A stretch of 24,031 bases of DNA. Origin: Candidatus Thorarchaeota archaeon SMTZ1-83 (GTDB taxonomy: Archaea; Asgardarchaeota; Thorarchaeia; Thorarchaeales; Thorarchaeaceae). The stretch spans positions 1 to 24,031 of the forward strand of contig LRSK01000031.1 in assembly GCA_001563325.1 (NCBI GenBank), in the 5' to 3' direction. The position numbers and the translations under genes are program-made. This document shows positions 16,253 through 23,547 of the stretch, piece by piece. The notes under the pieces are model-generated. The model was not told where the DNA came from. It saw only the letters and a program-made list of their open reading frames with translations, and searched no databases. How positions within the stretch are numbered: the stretch's first letter is position 1; each line of letters starts with the position of its first letter.

Positions 16253-16681
16253 TTAGCCAGAAGCCCCTAGCTGTAATGAAAATTCAAGTCGATCCAGGTA
16301 CTCGTAGATCTCCGAGATCCTGCCATCCTCAATCTTTGCCACGAAGCAGGCTGGAACTCGAAATGATTTGTTTGTTGGGGGCAGCTGTTGACCATCCGGA
16401 CCAGGAAGTGGACCCGTGTCGGTTCCCATTACAATTCCTTGGGCACATACCATTTCCCCGTCTCCGAATATCTGCGTGATTTCAAACGTAACATCAGGAT
16501 ACATAGCTAGGAAACCGATGTTGTCCTCTCGGACTGCTTCACGGCCTCTGAGCGGCTCCGACCTACCCGGAGTGTAGTCGATAACTGATTCGGACATGAA
16601 GCTCACAAAACGATCCATGTCATGGGCTTCGAAGGCTTCCAGTGCTGCTCTCGTAATCTGAATATTGTCTTGGACATCCAC
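16253..16681 (-). CDS. SnoaL-like / NTF2-fold protein
   Basis: 142 residues beginning with GTG at 16681. The pattern is that of SnoaL-like domains: an N-terminal helix pair (IQITRAALEAFEAHDMDRFVSFM in part), an RGREAVRE helix, FLAMYPDVTFEI (the FPD position of SnoaL) and a C-terminal GRISEIYEYLDRLEF strand. It is a different subgroup from the SnoaL gene at 3790, with low similarity. It may be an enzyme or a ligand-binding protein; no substrate can be named. A perfect inverted repeat lies 22 nt upstream of the start, suggesting local regulation. Confidence 0.78.
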   Translation of the reverse strand: MDVQDNIQITRAALEAFEAHDMDRFVSFMSESVIDYTPGRSEPLRGREAVREDNIGFLAMYPDVTFEITQIFGDGEMVCAQGIVMGTDTGPLPGPDGQQLPPTNKSFRVPACFVAKIEDGRISEIYEYLDRLEFSLQLGASG

Positions 16682-16702
16682 TTGTTAACACCACAAGGAA
16701 TG

Positions 16703-16718
16703 ATTAACAATAGTTAAT
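16703..16718. promoter_or_regulatory. Inverted repeat ATTAAC-N4-GTTAAT upstream of the SnoaL-like gene
   Basis: The two 6-nt arms are perfectly complementary, around the spacer AATA. The palindrome begins 22 nt upstream of the GTG at 16681, where an operator overlapping the promoter would be expected. A further GTTAAC lies at 16684-16689, partway between it and the start. Confidence 0.45.
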
Positions 16719-16756
16719 GAAGGGTTCGGTGAGTGCATGTGGCCCTGTCCAGTTTT

Positions 16757-17026
16757 CTACCTGACAAAGGGCCCCAGTTTTAGAACCCACAGCCCATCTC
16801 TTGAGAAGCCATCTGGAAAGAGGGCCATCATGAGCCCAATCATCATGATCAGGATACCGATTATGAAGAATGGAGTTGCATAGTTACTATAGTCAACTGC
16901 CAAAGTGTTCGAGCCAGAAAGTGCAGACACCGAGATGACAGCAACTCCCAGAACAAGCACAGCTCCGATGATTATGACACCAATCCAGAACAGAATCCTA
17001 CCTACTAGTCGCCGCATCGTTCTCAC
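16757..17026 (-). CDS. Small two-helix membrane protein
   Basis: 89 residues from GTG at 17026, or ATG at 17017. A basic N-terminus (RRLVGR) precedes two strongly hydrophobic helices (about 10-34 and 51-68). No motif or homologue is recognised. The interval 17027-17325 upstream contains no gene; its right end may be a decayed piece of the rRNA-related repeat described below. Confidence 0.5.
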   Translation of the reverse strand: MRTMRRLVGRILFWIGVIIIGAVLVLGVAVISVSALSGSNTLAVDYSNYATPFFIIGILIMMIGLMMALFPDGFSRDGLWVLKLGPFVR

Positions 17027-17232
17027 ATGTTCAGCAGTCTGTGAGCATATCGTCCGGAAATGAGAAAAACATTTGGAGGGCTATGAAGTAGGCAGCATGT
17101 TTTGGCTCGCTCTTCATATGGTCATCCAAGTAGGCGCGCCTATGCATCGTGAAATGGCTGACGTCATATCATCATACCAGTGGTGAGGCGGAGTCTTCGT
17201 TCCACTATACTCCGGGCTCATGCCTCTATTCA

Positions 17233-17325
17233 GTTACCCAAGAAACGCTAATCACGAGGTTCTAAATTGAGCGAAATGAGATGGCAACTGATTGAACATA
17301 TTAGGCGAGCATGGTTTTCGCAGGG
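17233..17325 (-). repeat. Possible degenerate copy of the 23S 3'-end and flank after the membrane-protein gene 17326-17958
   Basis: Next to the stop codon, GAGCATGGTTTTCGCAG (17307-17323) and TGATTGAAC (17289-17297) align with AAGCTTGGTGTTTGCAG and TGAGTTGAAT at the same position after the paralogous gene at 22651, and through it with the 23S tail. Further out, GTTACCCAAGAAACGCTAATCACG faintly resembles the flank repeat. The match is weak on its own. Confidence 0.3.
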
Positions 17326-17958
17326 CTATGCCGTTTGCTTCTTCTTCTGCCAGGGTCCTTCTTTGACTTGAACTGCGCCCCCTTCATCTTCTGATTGTTC
17401 TGTCCACCAAGAATCCGAATCTTCCTGATCCGGCCAAGGAGTGGATAACTGATTAGTGGGTGCCATCTTGATCATGACTAGTCCAGCCACGAACATAATG
17501 GGAGTGGGAACGAGAAACTGGACAGTGAGAGAGAAAGTTGGCATCGACATGAAAAACAGGCCCATAATCGTCACCTGTAATTCGCCCGCGGCTGCTGCCA
17601 ATAATGTACGGCCTCGTGTGGTTCTGCCTTGATAGTATCTGTAAATCTGATAAACGAATACAACTCTCAGAAACGTGATTGGCAGATTACCAATAAGCCC
17701 ATAGGGGATCGCAACGGCCGCGTCGGGAATAACAGTGGCTTCTGAGAACGTGCCCGGGGGGTTGACAATGCCAGGCCCGAGGTTTATTGTCCAGAACATG
17801 AACATCAGATTCGCGTAGATGATTGAATCTGTGACCAAATCGAAGCTCAGGTTCAGAGCCGCCGGGGTTAGAATTGCAAGAACTGCCGCTATGATGCCGG
17901 CATCCAGTGGTTTCGATCTCTTTCTATCGTCAGGATGTGTTTCTTCCATTCTGCACAT
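17326..17958 (-). CDS. Membrane protein, family X copy 1 (paralogue of 22651-23277)
   Basis: About 210 residues if started at ATG 17958 (MCRMEE), the position that matches the paralogue. The frame is open upstream to a TTG at 18153, adding 65 residues. About four hydrophobic segments (roughly residues 20-35, 42-60, 85-105 and 130-175) surround a conserved VFVYQIYRYYQG-(R/K)TTR loop, AAAAGELQV, MPTFSLT and MIKMAP. The acidic C-terminal tail has WW and ends in lysines. Function unknown. The upstream ~200 nt and the 3' end are also shared with copy 2, so a whole segment was duplicated. The long upstream frame is matched in copy 2 by sequence with in-frame stops, so it is either spurious or lost in copy 2. 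Confidence 0.7.
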   Translation of the reverse strand: MCRMEETHPDDRKRSKPLDAGIIAAVLAILTPAALNLSFDLVTDSIIYANLMFMFWTINLGPGIVNPPGTFSEATVIPDAAVAIPYGLIGNLPITFLRVVFVYQIYRYYQGRTTRGRTLLAAAAGELQVTIMGLFFMSMPTFSLTVQFLVPTPIMFVAGLVMIKMAPTNQLSTPWPDQEDSDSWWTEQSEDEGGAVQVKEGPWQKKKQTA

Positions 17959-18178
17959 ATTCCAGTTGCCCTCGTCTAATCGTAGAATCTGAGTGATCAG
18001 GGTCCGATTCCACGACTCGATTCGGGATTCAGTTATCTGATGGATTACTAGTGAATTGGAATAGTAATGACTGACATCAGCGCAGAACTTGGGAAGACGG
18101 AGTGCGGATTCAATCTCCACTCCGACTCCCCGAGGTGAAATCTCTTCGCTCAAGAGTCATTGATCAGCTTGATGTAGT
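17959..18178 (-). repeat. Upstream region shared by the two family X genes (matches 23278-23495)
   Basis: Blocks such as TGCGCTGATG-(T/C)-CAGTCATTA and TCCCGAATCGA occur in the same order upstream of both paralogues. Homology continues to the AGCGAAG and GACTC blocks near 18150, so the duplicated unit includes the 5' region. In copy 1 this stretch is an open frame continuous with the gene; in copy 2 it is interrupted by stops. Confidence 0.6.
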
Positions 18179-18233
18179 AATCAGCTGTTAAGACCCCGTT
18201 GAAACATCACAGTCTGTTCCAGAACCACAATGC

Positions 18234-18298
18234 TTGGCCTGCAAGGGATGGAGGCAAGCACGTCACTACTCTAGGTTCTGTCGGAGTCACGACTTCGA
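18234..18298 (-). repeat. 23S-flank repeat, copy 1 (internally shortened)
   Basis: GGGATGGAGGCAAGCACGT and CTCTAGGTTCTGTCGGAGTC match the two ends of the sequence directly 3' of the 23S rRNA (23551-23628); about 16 nt in the middle are missing. The repeat covers the last codons and stop of the small membrane protein gene at 18271 and sits upstream of family X copy 1. Confidence 0.65.
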
Positions 18299-18558
18299 AG
18301 CTCGTTAGATTTGTAGACCTGAATCGCGACAAGAAAGACTGCCAGAGTCAGCGCGGATAGACCAACACCCGTTATGCCACCCAAGTTATCGGTAGTCATC
18401 ATGGTCCCTAACAAGGTGATGAACACCAGGACTAGAATGCAAAACGAGCAGATTAGACTCAGACAGGGTTCTACTGCTGCAAGCTCAAACTCGCTCGACG
18501 GCCGCGAAGTGCTTTCTATGTCTACATCGTGCTCTGATGTAGTGTTGTCCGATGTCAT
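18271..18558 (-). CDS. Small two-helix membrane protein
   Basis: 95 residues from ATG at 18558. The polar, Ser/Thr-rich N-terminus is followed by two hydrophobic segments (about 30-52 and 60-82) and a short charged tail. No ribosome-binding site is seen; a TATA-like TTCATATTGG about 30 nt upstream would give a nearly leaderless message. The last codons and the TAG stop lie inside the flank repeat at 18234-18298, as if the 3' end of the gene had been made from it. No homologue recognised. Confidence 0.5.
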   Translation of the reverse strand: MTSDNTTSEHDVDIESTSRPSSEFELAAVEPCLSLICSFCILVLVFITLLGTMMTTDNLGGITGVGLSALTLAVFLVAIQVYKSNELRSRDSDRT

Positions 18559-18619
18559 GACAGTTTAGGGAAGACTGCAGCACTCCAATATGAACTCTGT
18601 GAATTGCCAAGAACCAATG

Positions 18620-18665
18620 AGGTTGACCTTCATCGGACTGAGGGAATCATGTTACAACTCCAAGT
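18620..18665 (-). repeat. 23S-flank repeat, copy 2 (partial)
   Basis: AGGTTGACC and TTACAACTC, with 22 of the 32 bases in the second block conserved by hand count, match 23548-23589 beside the 23S rRNA in the same orientation. It lies between the 3' end of the DHPS-like gene (18802) and the start of the small membrane protein (18558). Confidence 0.6.
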
Positions 18666-18801
18666 ATCACGCAGGCCACTTGTATACAATCGGACTTCTG
18701 GATTTCCGTGAAATGCATTAGAAATACTCTCCATAGTTCAAATAGCCAGAAGCGGGAAGCATGAGCTAATGCTTCTTCTTAACTGATCAGTCTACAAGGC
18801 T

Positions 18802-20373
18802 CTAGATATCCATTGTCAATTCAATGTCCCAAGGTTCATCCTGTCGATAGTTGTGCCCGGACTTGAGCGCAATCTCTGCTTTGGTCAGCTCGGTTCCAAG
18901 ATAGGCTGCGTGACTCGGACTGGAGACTAGTCTTGCTGATAGGATTTCTCGCAGTATTGCATTTGCAGTTTCGGAAGCGAGTCGTCGGATTGACCCCCCT
19001 CTGCTTCTGTGCTCACAAAGAACTCTGTTCCTCCGTCGGTCTATTCCTATTCGAAAGTATCCCCTCGCATCTGGCCTACATTCGATCTTTCGCTCCTCAA
19101 CGGACTCGAATGAATCGTCCATCGAGACTGCTTGCACATCAAGACCGCTGGACTTTGCCACGTAAGCTGTGGCCCCAATCTCCTTTGGCGGCGAGCCCAT
19201 GTGACCTGCGATGAATCCCATAAGAGCTGCAGACTTCAGCTCGCTTACGCAGCGATATGTCGATGCTCGTTCCTCAGTTGAGAGGAAGACTGAGATTCCT
19301 AGCTCGATACCCAGACAGGCCAAGATAGCATTCATTCCTGCAGTATCTGAGTCTACGAACTCGGTCACATTCGCGAATCCTGCCAGTAGAGGGAGATCAG
19401 CATCAAGGACTCGACAATGATGATAGGCACGTAAGGACTCCATAAGGCCAGGTTGGATTGGAGCCTCCATTAGTGGATCTGCAAGTATTCTGTCGAATCC
19501 TTTCGTTCTCAGGTCATTACAGAGATTGGAGCATGCTTGCGCACGTTCAATAGGATCAGGAGGAAGAATCCCGGCTGAGATGTTTGTCGGGAGACACACA
19601 AGTGTCACGTCCTCTGGTATTCTGTCAGTCACATCCAAGTTGCCCCTATCTACCGAGAGGACTATCTCAGCACCTGCATCAACACCAGCCATTATCTCGT
19701 TCCTGTCTAGAGAGTCCACACTAATAGGCAGACCGAATCTGCGCACCTCAGTCACTATTTCGGCTATTCTCTCTGGATTGGGCTCGTCTATGGTGGCTCC
19801 AACATCAAGTATGTCTGCCCATCTTGTGAAGAAACGGGCAGTCGCCATGCTGTACTCAATAGACCTTGTTGTGACATCGACAATCTCGGCCATCACTCTG
19901 GGAGGGAAATCAATCCCGACTGGGCATCCGGAACGTAGCCTGAAGTTGCGCTTCTCGAAAACCGCTTCTCTCTCTAGTCGTTTCATATGATCTCTTAGTT
20001 CATCAACTAACATCGTCTTGACAATCGAATCGGCTGCGTACTCCTCTGAGAGCTCCGGAACGATTTGCTGTAGATTCCTCAGAAGTGAGGGAAGCGCCGT
20101 GAGATATCGTGTTCCCTTCATGATAGGTATACCAATCTGTTCGGCAGGTTCGGAGAAGTTACCGCGAGCAAGGCCAGACACCAGAATGAGGTCTGGTTTC
20201 CACTTATCCAAGAGCTTGGGTGCATGTTTCAGAACCAGTCTTGGAGTGGTGAACGCCGCAACGGTGATTGGAAGGCGTTCGACGTCGACATTTGGAAAAC
20301 CTGAGGCCACTTGAACCAGGTCTTCGAATGCCATCTGACCTGTAAGAAGTAAGACTCTCACATCGCTACTCAT
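18802..20373 (-). CDS. Archaeal dihydropteroate-synthase-like protein (MJ0107 / TIGR00284 family)
   Basis: 523 residues from ATG at 20373, with AGGGTGAC about 8 nt upstream. The N-terminal ~140 residues form the domain found with this family (contains LLTGQMAFEDL and LVSGLARGNF). A TIM barrel like dihydropteroate synthase follows at about 150-350, with ADILDVGATIDEPNPER, PISVDSLD and GAEIVLSVDRGN standing for the DHPS pterin and phosphate strands. A C-terminal extension follows. The family is archaea-typical and was linked to pterin biosynthesis (tetrahydromethanopterin or folate) by similarity; the true reaction is uncertain. No other pterin gene is in the window. It is the longest gene in the repeat-separated region. 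Confidence 0.82.
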   Translation of the reverse strand: MSSDVRVLLLTGQMAFEDLVQVASGFPNVDVERLPITVAAFTTPRLVLKHAPKLLDKWKPDLILVSGLARGNFSEPAEQIGIPIMKGTRYLTALPSLLRNLQQIVPELSEEYAADSIVKTMLVDELRDHMKRLEREAVFEKRNFRLRSGCPVGIDFPPRVMAEIVDVTTRSIEYSMATARFFTRWADILDVGATIDEPNPERIAEIVTEVRRFGLPISVDSLDRNEIMAGVDAGAEIVLSVDRGNLDVTDRIPEDVTLVCLPTNISAGILPPDPIERAQACSNLCNDLRTKGFDRILADPLMEAPIQPGLMESLRAYHHCRVLDADLPLLAGFANVTEFVDSDTAGMNAILACLGIELGISVFLSTEERASTYRCVSELKSAALMGFIAGHMGSPPKEIGATAYVAKSSGLDVQAVSMDDSFESVEERKIECRPDARGYFRIGIDRRRNRVLCEHRSRGGSIRRLASETANAILREILSARLVSSPSHAAYLGTELTKAEIALKSGHNYRQDEPWDIELTMDI

Positions 20374-20402
20374 TGGGAGTCACCCTTCGAGCTTCTGCTT
20401 CC

Positions 20403-20421
20403 AGTCTTTGAGTGAAAGACT
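20403..20421. promoter_or_regulatory. Inverted repeat AGTCTTT-N5-AAAGACT upstream of the DHPS-like gene
   Basis: Perfect 7-nt arms around GAGTG lie 30-48 nt upstream of the ATG at 20373. A TATA-like ACTATAGC sits about 12 nt further up on the minus strand, so the repeat would overlap the transcription start. It could be an operator or a short leader hairpin. Confidence 0.4.
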
Positions 20422-20530
20422 CGATTCAAAGCTATAGTTTCAAGTCCTGATTGCTTCGACGGTCGCAAAAATACGTATGCTAGATGATCGTCTTCACCCT
20501 TGGCAGCAATCATTCTTGATCGGGGATAGT

Positions 20531-20572
20531 GAAGTTGACCTACAAAGGCGGGATGGGATTACGCTATAATAC
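20531..20572 (-). repeat. 23S-flank repeat, copy 3 (partial)
   Basis: GAAGTTGACC, then ACAAAGG and GGATGGGATTACGCTATAA, match 22511-22552 and the 23S flank at 23548-23587 in the same orientation, about three quarters identical by eye. It lies just downstream of the stop of the zinc-ribbon membrane protein (20598). Confidence 0.65.
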
Positions 20573-20597
20573 GCCAAGAATGAAAGAACTCAACTGC

Positions 20598-20945
20598 CTA
20601 TCCGACTGGCTTTGCGCACTTGGGGCAACGGTATTTGCCATCTGCACTCAAAACTGGATATCTGAAGTCCTCACCGCAATTGCCGCAAGGACCAATTGGG
20701 ATTTCCCTCTGTGAGGAAACTTCGAGTTCATGGTCCTTCTGAATGAAGCCCTCCTTCTTCGTATGTATCCAGATTCCCAGCACTCCCAGAAAGAGCTCAA
20801 CGATGATGAAGAGCAGCTCAAGACCATGTAGAGAGCCAGTAAGTAGGTACACTAGGAGCAATCCAAGCATAGCGACTGCGAGGGCTCGTTCAATAGCTAT
20901 GGCTGTGTCAAGGTCGAGTGCACTCTGATTTGGTTCCGCGTCCAC
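20598..20945 (-). CDS. Small membrane protein with C-terminal zinc ribbon (paralogue of 15786-16139)
   Basis: 115 residues starting with GTG at 20945, with GAGGG about 10 nt upstream. Two hydrophobic helices (about 20-38 and 42-61) precede a charged linker and a zinc ribbon of CGNC and CPKC (about 91-94 and 107-110). IERALAV and LGIWI match IERTLAV and LGLWI in the paralogue. The gene is enclosed by two copies of the rRNA-flank repeat (20531 and 21025). Function unknown. Confidence 0.62.
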   Translation of the reverse strand: MDAEPNQSALDLDTAIAIERALAVAMLGLLLVYLLTGSLHGLELLFIIVELFLGVLGIWIHTKKEGFIQKDHELEVSSQREIPIGPCGNCGEDFRYPVLSADGKYRCPKCAKPVG

Positions 20946-21024
20946 GTCGAGATACCCTCAACGACACATAGCATGGACGGCCGATAAGTATGATGCACCC
21001 CTAGGAAAACCCAGAAAGAATCGA

Positions 21025-21112
21025 GAAGTTGACCTGTATAGGATGGAAGCAGTCACGTTAGAACTCGTAGACCTTGACAACGGTCTGAGAAGCGACATCA
21101 CATCTTTAAGCT
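21025..21112 (-). repeat. 23S-flank repeat, copy 4 (long form)
   Basis: GAAGTTGACC, GGATGGAAGCAGTCACGTTA, GAACTCGTAG and CTTGACAAC align with the 23S flank at 23548-23600, and the weaker GCGACATCACATCTTTAAGCT with its rRNA-proximal end (23616-23635). Same orientation as the other copies. It lies between the divergent zinc-ribbon gene (20945) and nitroreductase gene (21158). Confidence 0.72.
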
Positions 21113-21157
21113 AGGGATAGAAGTATGTTACAAAACTCGTCATGTCAGAGGTGTACG

Positions 21158-22477
21158 ATGATCGTGCTTCAAGCACGAAGACATTACAAGCCAATCGGAC
21201 TGGCTCTCCTGCTGCTTGTGGTCCTAGTAGTTGTACTCCCGCCTCTGCTTCTGTTCCCAACATATTCACCAGAGATGACTACTCTCACACTGCCAGAACC
21301 TGATGTCAACGGTAGTATGCCACTAGGCACAGCAATGAGAGATCCTGGCTATTCAAGCGTTCTGAGTGACCATCAGATGAGAATAGATGAAGTGTCCCAG
21401 CTTCTCTGGGCGATTCAAGGCATAACGCACGGGTCCGTCTTCAGAGCAGTCCCCTCAGCTGGCGCAACATATCCGCTTGAGATATTCTTCGTGCAGATGG
21501 ATGAGTCAGAGCTTGAGGAGGGATACTACCATTACATCCCTCAAGAACATCAGCTTGAGTGGGTGAATACAACTGTTGACCGTGGCACCATTGTGGCAGC
21601 TTTCGTCGGGGATGATCGAAGAGCAGTTCTCAATGTGTCCACTGTGTTCTTCATTCTGGCTAACTACTCAAGAACAACTGCACGATACGGTAATCGCGGC
21701 ATGCAGTACGTTCATCTGGAAACAGGACATGCTGTTCAGAACTTCCTTCTGCAGCTCTCCTCACTGGGCCTCAAGACGCGTCCAATAGCAGATTTCGCAA
21801 CAGTGTATGTCCAGAGTCTTCTCAATACATCATTCATACCCCTAGTAGCATTACCCGTAGGATTTGGCAATAGTCGGGCACCTGTTGGTCAGATTGGTGC
21901 TCACTCCTCTTCGGTGAACGAGGACGAAGCAACTGTTGAACAGGCAATCACGAAGCGCAGATCTACCAGAGATTATGTCAACGGCACGGTTCCCTTTGCA
22001 CTCGTGACCGACATTCTGATTGACAGTAGCATGATTGACTATCTGGATTCAGATAGATCCCCATTGGATGTGCGTGTAGTGATCGGTCAAGTGGATGGAA
22101 TTGGTCTTGGGGTCTACAATTATTGGCTACGGAACGCCTCCTTCACTGAAGTATCAACTTCGGACTTGCGCCTTGACCTCATGACTGCAGGATTGAGTCA
22201 ACCCTGGATTGAAGCTGCTCAGCTGGACATAGTTGTTTCAGTGGACATGGGATTGATTGTCGCTGAGCCAGATTCTGCCTTTGCTCATCGATTAGCCATG
22301 TACCACGTCGGAATGTTTGCTCAGAATATCTGCCTGAAATGTGCTGCTTGGGGTCTGGGAACGGTAACTGTGGGTGCATTCTATGAAGATCAGGTGGCCA
22401 CTGTTGTGGACCTTCCAAGTGACTTCAAGGCGATCTACATAATGCCCATCGGGCTCACGCCTGAGTTTCTGGGCTAA
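21158..22477 (+). CDS. Membrane-anchored tandem nitroreductase (SagB-type oxidoreductase-like)
   Basis: 439 residues from ATG at 21158, which has GAGGTG 4 nt upstream; ATG at 21125 is in frame but poorly supported. A single hydrophobic anchor lies near residues 13-32, and the rest should be extracytoplasmic. Many N-x-S/T sequons (NTT, NVS, NYS, NTS, NGT, NAS) fit an exported archaeal glycoprotein. Two nitroreductase-fold domains follow: the first with LLWAIQG, VPSAGATYPLEIFF and GYYHYIPQEHQLEW, typical of SagB/ThcOx-like proteins, and the second with AITKRRSTRDY, the FMN-binding arginines of the family. SagB-type proteins oxidise azolines in peptide maturation, but no precursor or YcaO gene is here. 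An FMN enzyme outside the membrane would be unusual, so cofactor binding is open. Confidence 0.78.
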   Translation: MIVLQARRHYKPIGLALLLLVVLVVVLPPLLLFPTYSPEMTTLTLPEPDVNGSMPLGTAMRDPGYSSVLSDHQMRIDEVSQLLWAIQGITHGSVFRAVPSAGATYPLEIFFVQMDESELEEGYYHYIPQEHQLEWVNTTVDRGTIVAAFVGDDRRAVLNVSTVFFILANYSRTTARYGNRGMQYVHLETGHAVQNFLLQLSSLGLKTRPIADFATVYVQSLLNTSFIPLVALPVGFGNSRAPVGQIGAHSSSVNEDEATVEQAITKRRSTRDYVNGTVPFALVTDILIDSSMIDYLDSDRSPLDVRVVIGQVDGIGLGVYNYWLRNASFTEVSTSDLRLDLMTAGLSQPWIEAAQLDIVVSVDMGLIVAEPDSAFAHRLAMYHVGMFAQNICLKCAAWGLGTVTVGAFYEDQVATVVDLPSDFKAIYIMPIGLTPEFLG

Positions 22478-22510
22478 AGCGTTAATATGAAGATAGCCAG
22501 AAGGAAATGT

Positions 22511-22580
22511 GAAGTTGACCCACAAAGGACGGAAGCAATCGCGCTACAACTCACAGTCCTGACTACTCTAGGTAATGCGA
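22511..22580 (-). repeat. 23S-flank repeat, copy 5
   Basis: From GTTGACCCAC to CTCTAGGTA, 55 of 61 positions match the sequence immediately 3' of the 23S rRNA (23550-23610) in a hand alignment. It is directly followed, in the 23S direction, by the rRNA-tail fossil at 22581-22662. Confidence 0.85.
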
Positions 22581-22662
22581 AATTTCACACTTCTGGCAGT
22601 TGTGATGGTGAGTTGAATAAATCGAACAAGCTTGGTGTTTGCAGCCTACCTTATTCACCTTT
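22581..22662 (-). pseudogene. Degenerate copy of the 3'-terminal ~80 nt of 23S rRNA
   Basis: On the minus strand, AAACACCAAGCTT, TATTCAACTCACC and CTGCCAGAAGTGTG align with AGCACCGAGCTT, TGTTCAGCTCACT and ATGCCCGAGGCGTG of the 23S tail at 23632-23720. About 56 of 82 positions agree by hand, and most differences are G-to-A or C-to-T changes in the copy. Its order relative to the flank repeat is the same as at the true 23S gene. It is too short and diverged to be a functional rRNA. The stop codon of family X copy 2 lies inside it. Confidence 0.72.
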
Positions 22663-23277
22663 CTTCAGCCAAGGTTCTTCCTTGACCTCGACTGCACTCT
22701 CTTCATCTTCTGATGATTGTGTCCACCAAGTTTCCGGCTCTTCCTGGCCCATCCAAGGAGTCGAGAACTGAGTGGATGGTGCCATCTTTATCATAACGAG
22801 TCCGGCTAGGAACAGAATGGGAATAGGAATGAAGAGCTGGGTGGTGAGAGAGAAGGTAGGCATCATCATGAGTAGAAGGCCCACGATCACTACCTGCAAT
22901 TCACCTGCAGCTGCTGCCAGTATTGTACGGTTTCTTGTGGTTTTGCCTTGATAGTATCTGTATATCTGATAGACAAATACAGTCCTAAGAAAAGTGAGTG
23001 GTAGATTTCCGACAAGCCCTATGGGGATTGGAACGGGAGAGTTGGGAATGGCCGGAGCTCCCTGGAATATGCCTTGAGGGTTGACAACACCAAGTCCGAG
23101 GTTTATTGTCCATAGCATGAATATCAGGTACACGTGCATGATTGTACCTCTAGTCAAATCAAAACTTACGTTGAACCCCGCAGGGGCTAGGACTGCAATG
23201 AGTGCAGCTGATATGCCCACAAGAAGTGGTTTCAATTCCCTCTCGTCGTTGGATTCTGTCTTCTCCATCCTTACCAT
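22651..23277 (-). CDS. Membrane protein, family X copy 2 (paralogue of 17326-17958)
   Basis: 208 residues from ATG at 23277 (MVRMEK). About four hydrophobic segments; shared with copy 1 are VFVYQIYRYYQGKTTR, AAAAGELQV, MPTFSLT, MIKMAP, STPW and the acidic C-terminal tail with EPW near the end. No enzymatic motif is recognised. It is the first gene downstream of the 23S rRNA on the same strand, starting about 360 nt after the rRNA end. Its stop codon and last few codons fall in sequence related to the 23S tail. The family looks like a lineage-specific membrane protein; function unknown. Confidence 0.72.
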   Translation of the reverse strand: MVRMEKTESNDERELKPLLVGISAALIAVLAPAGFNVSFDLTRGTIMHVYLIFMLWTINLGLGVVNPQGIFQGAPAIPNSPVPIPIGLVGNLPLTFLRTVFVYQIYRYYQGKTTRNRTILAAAAGELQVVIVGLLLMMMPTFSLTTQLFIPIPILFLAGLVMIKMAPSTQFSTPWMGQEEPETWWTQSSEDEESAVEVKEEPWLKKGE

Positions 23278-23495
23278 GTTCCAATTTTCCCAATTGAATC
23301 ACAGACCCCGGGCGACTAGTCATCGATGACCTGAATCGATTCGGGACTCCATAATCTAGGGGATAACTAGGAGTCTTCGATAATAATGACTGGCATCAGC
23401 GCATGACTCACGTGAGATGGATCACAGATTGGATCTTTGCTTGAACCTTCTCAGTACGGGAGCACTTCGCTTAGAGTCGTTAATCAACTGAATAC
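23278..23495 (-). repeat. Upstream region of family X copy 2 (matches 17959-18178)
   Basis: This gene-free interval between the 23S flank and family X copy 2 is homologous to the region upstream of copy 1 (shared TGCGCTGATG, CAGTCATTA and TCCCGAATCGA blocks in order). Read in the frame of copy 1 it has several stop codons. A TATA-like CATTATTATC near 23380-23390 (minus) may be the promoter. Nothing else was found in 23278-23547. Confidence 0.6.
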
Positions 23496-23547
23496 GACTA
23501 GTTGATATAATCTTGTCAGGGTATCACTGATGATTCTAAAACTAGAA

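Noticed and set aside
15976..16479. A 167-codon plus-strand frame.
   Set aside because: It overlaps two better-supported minus-strand genes, the zinc-ribbon and SnoaL-like proteins, in the opposite direction.
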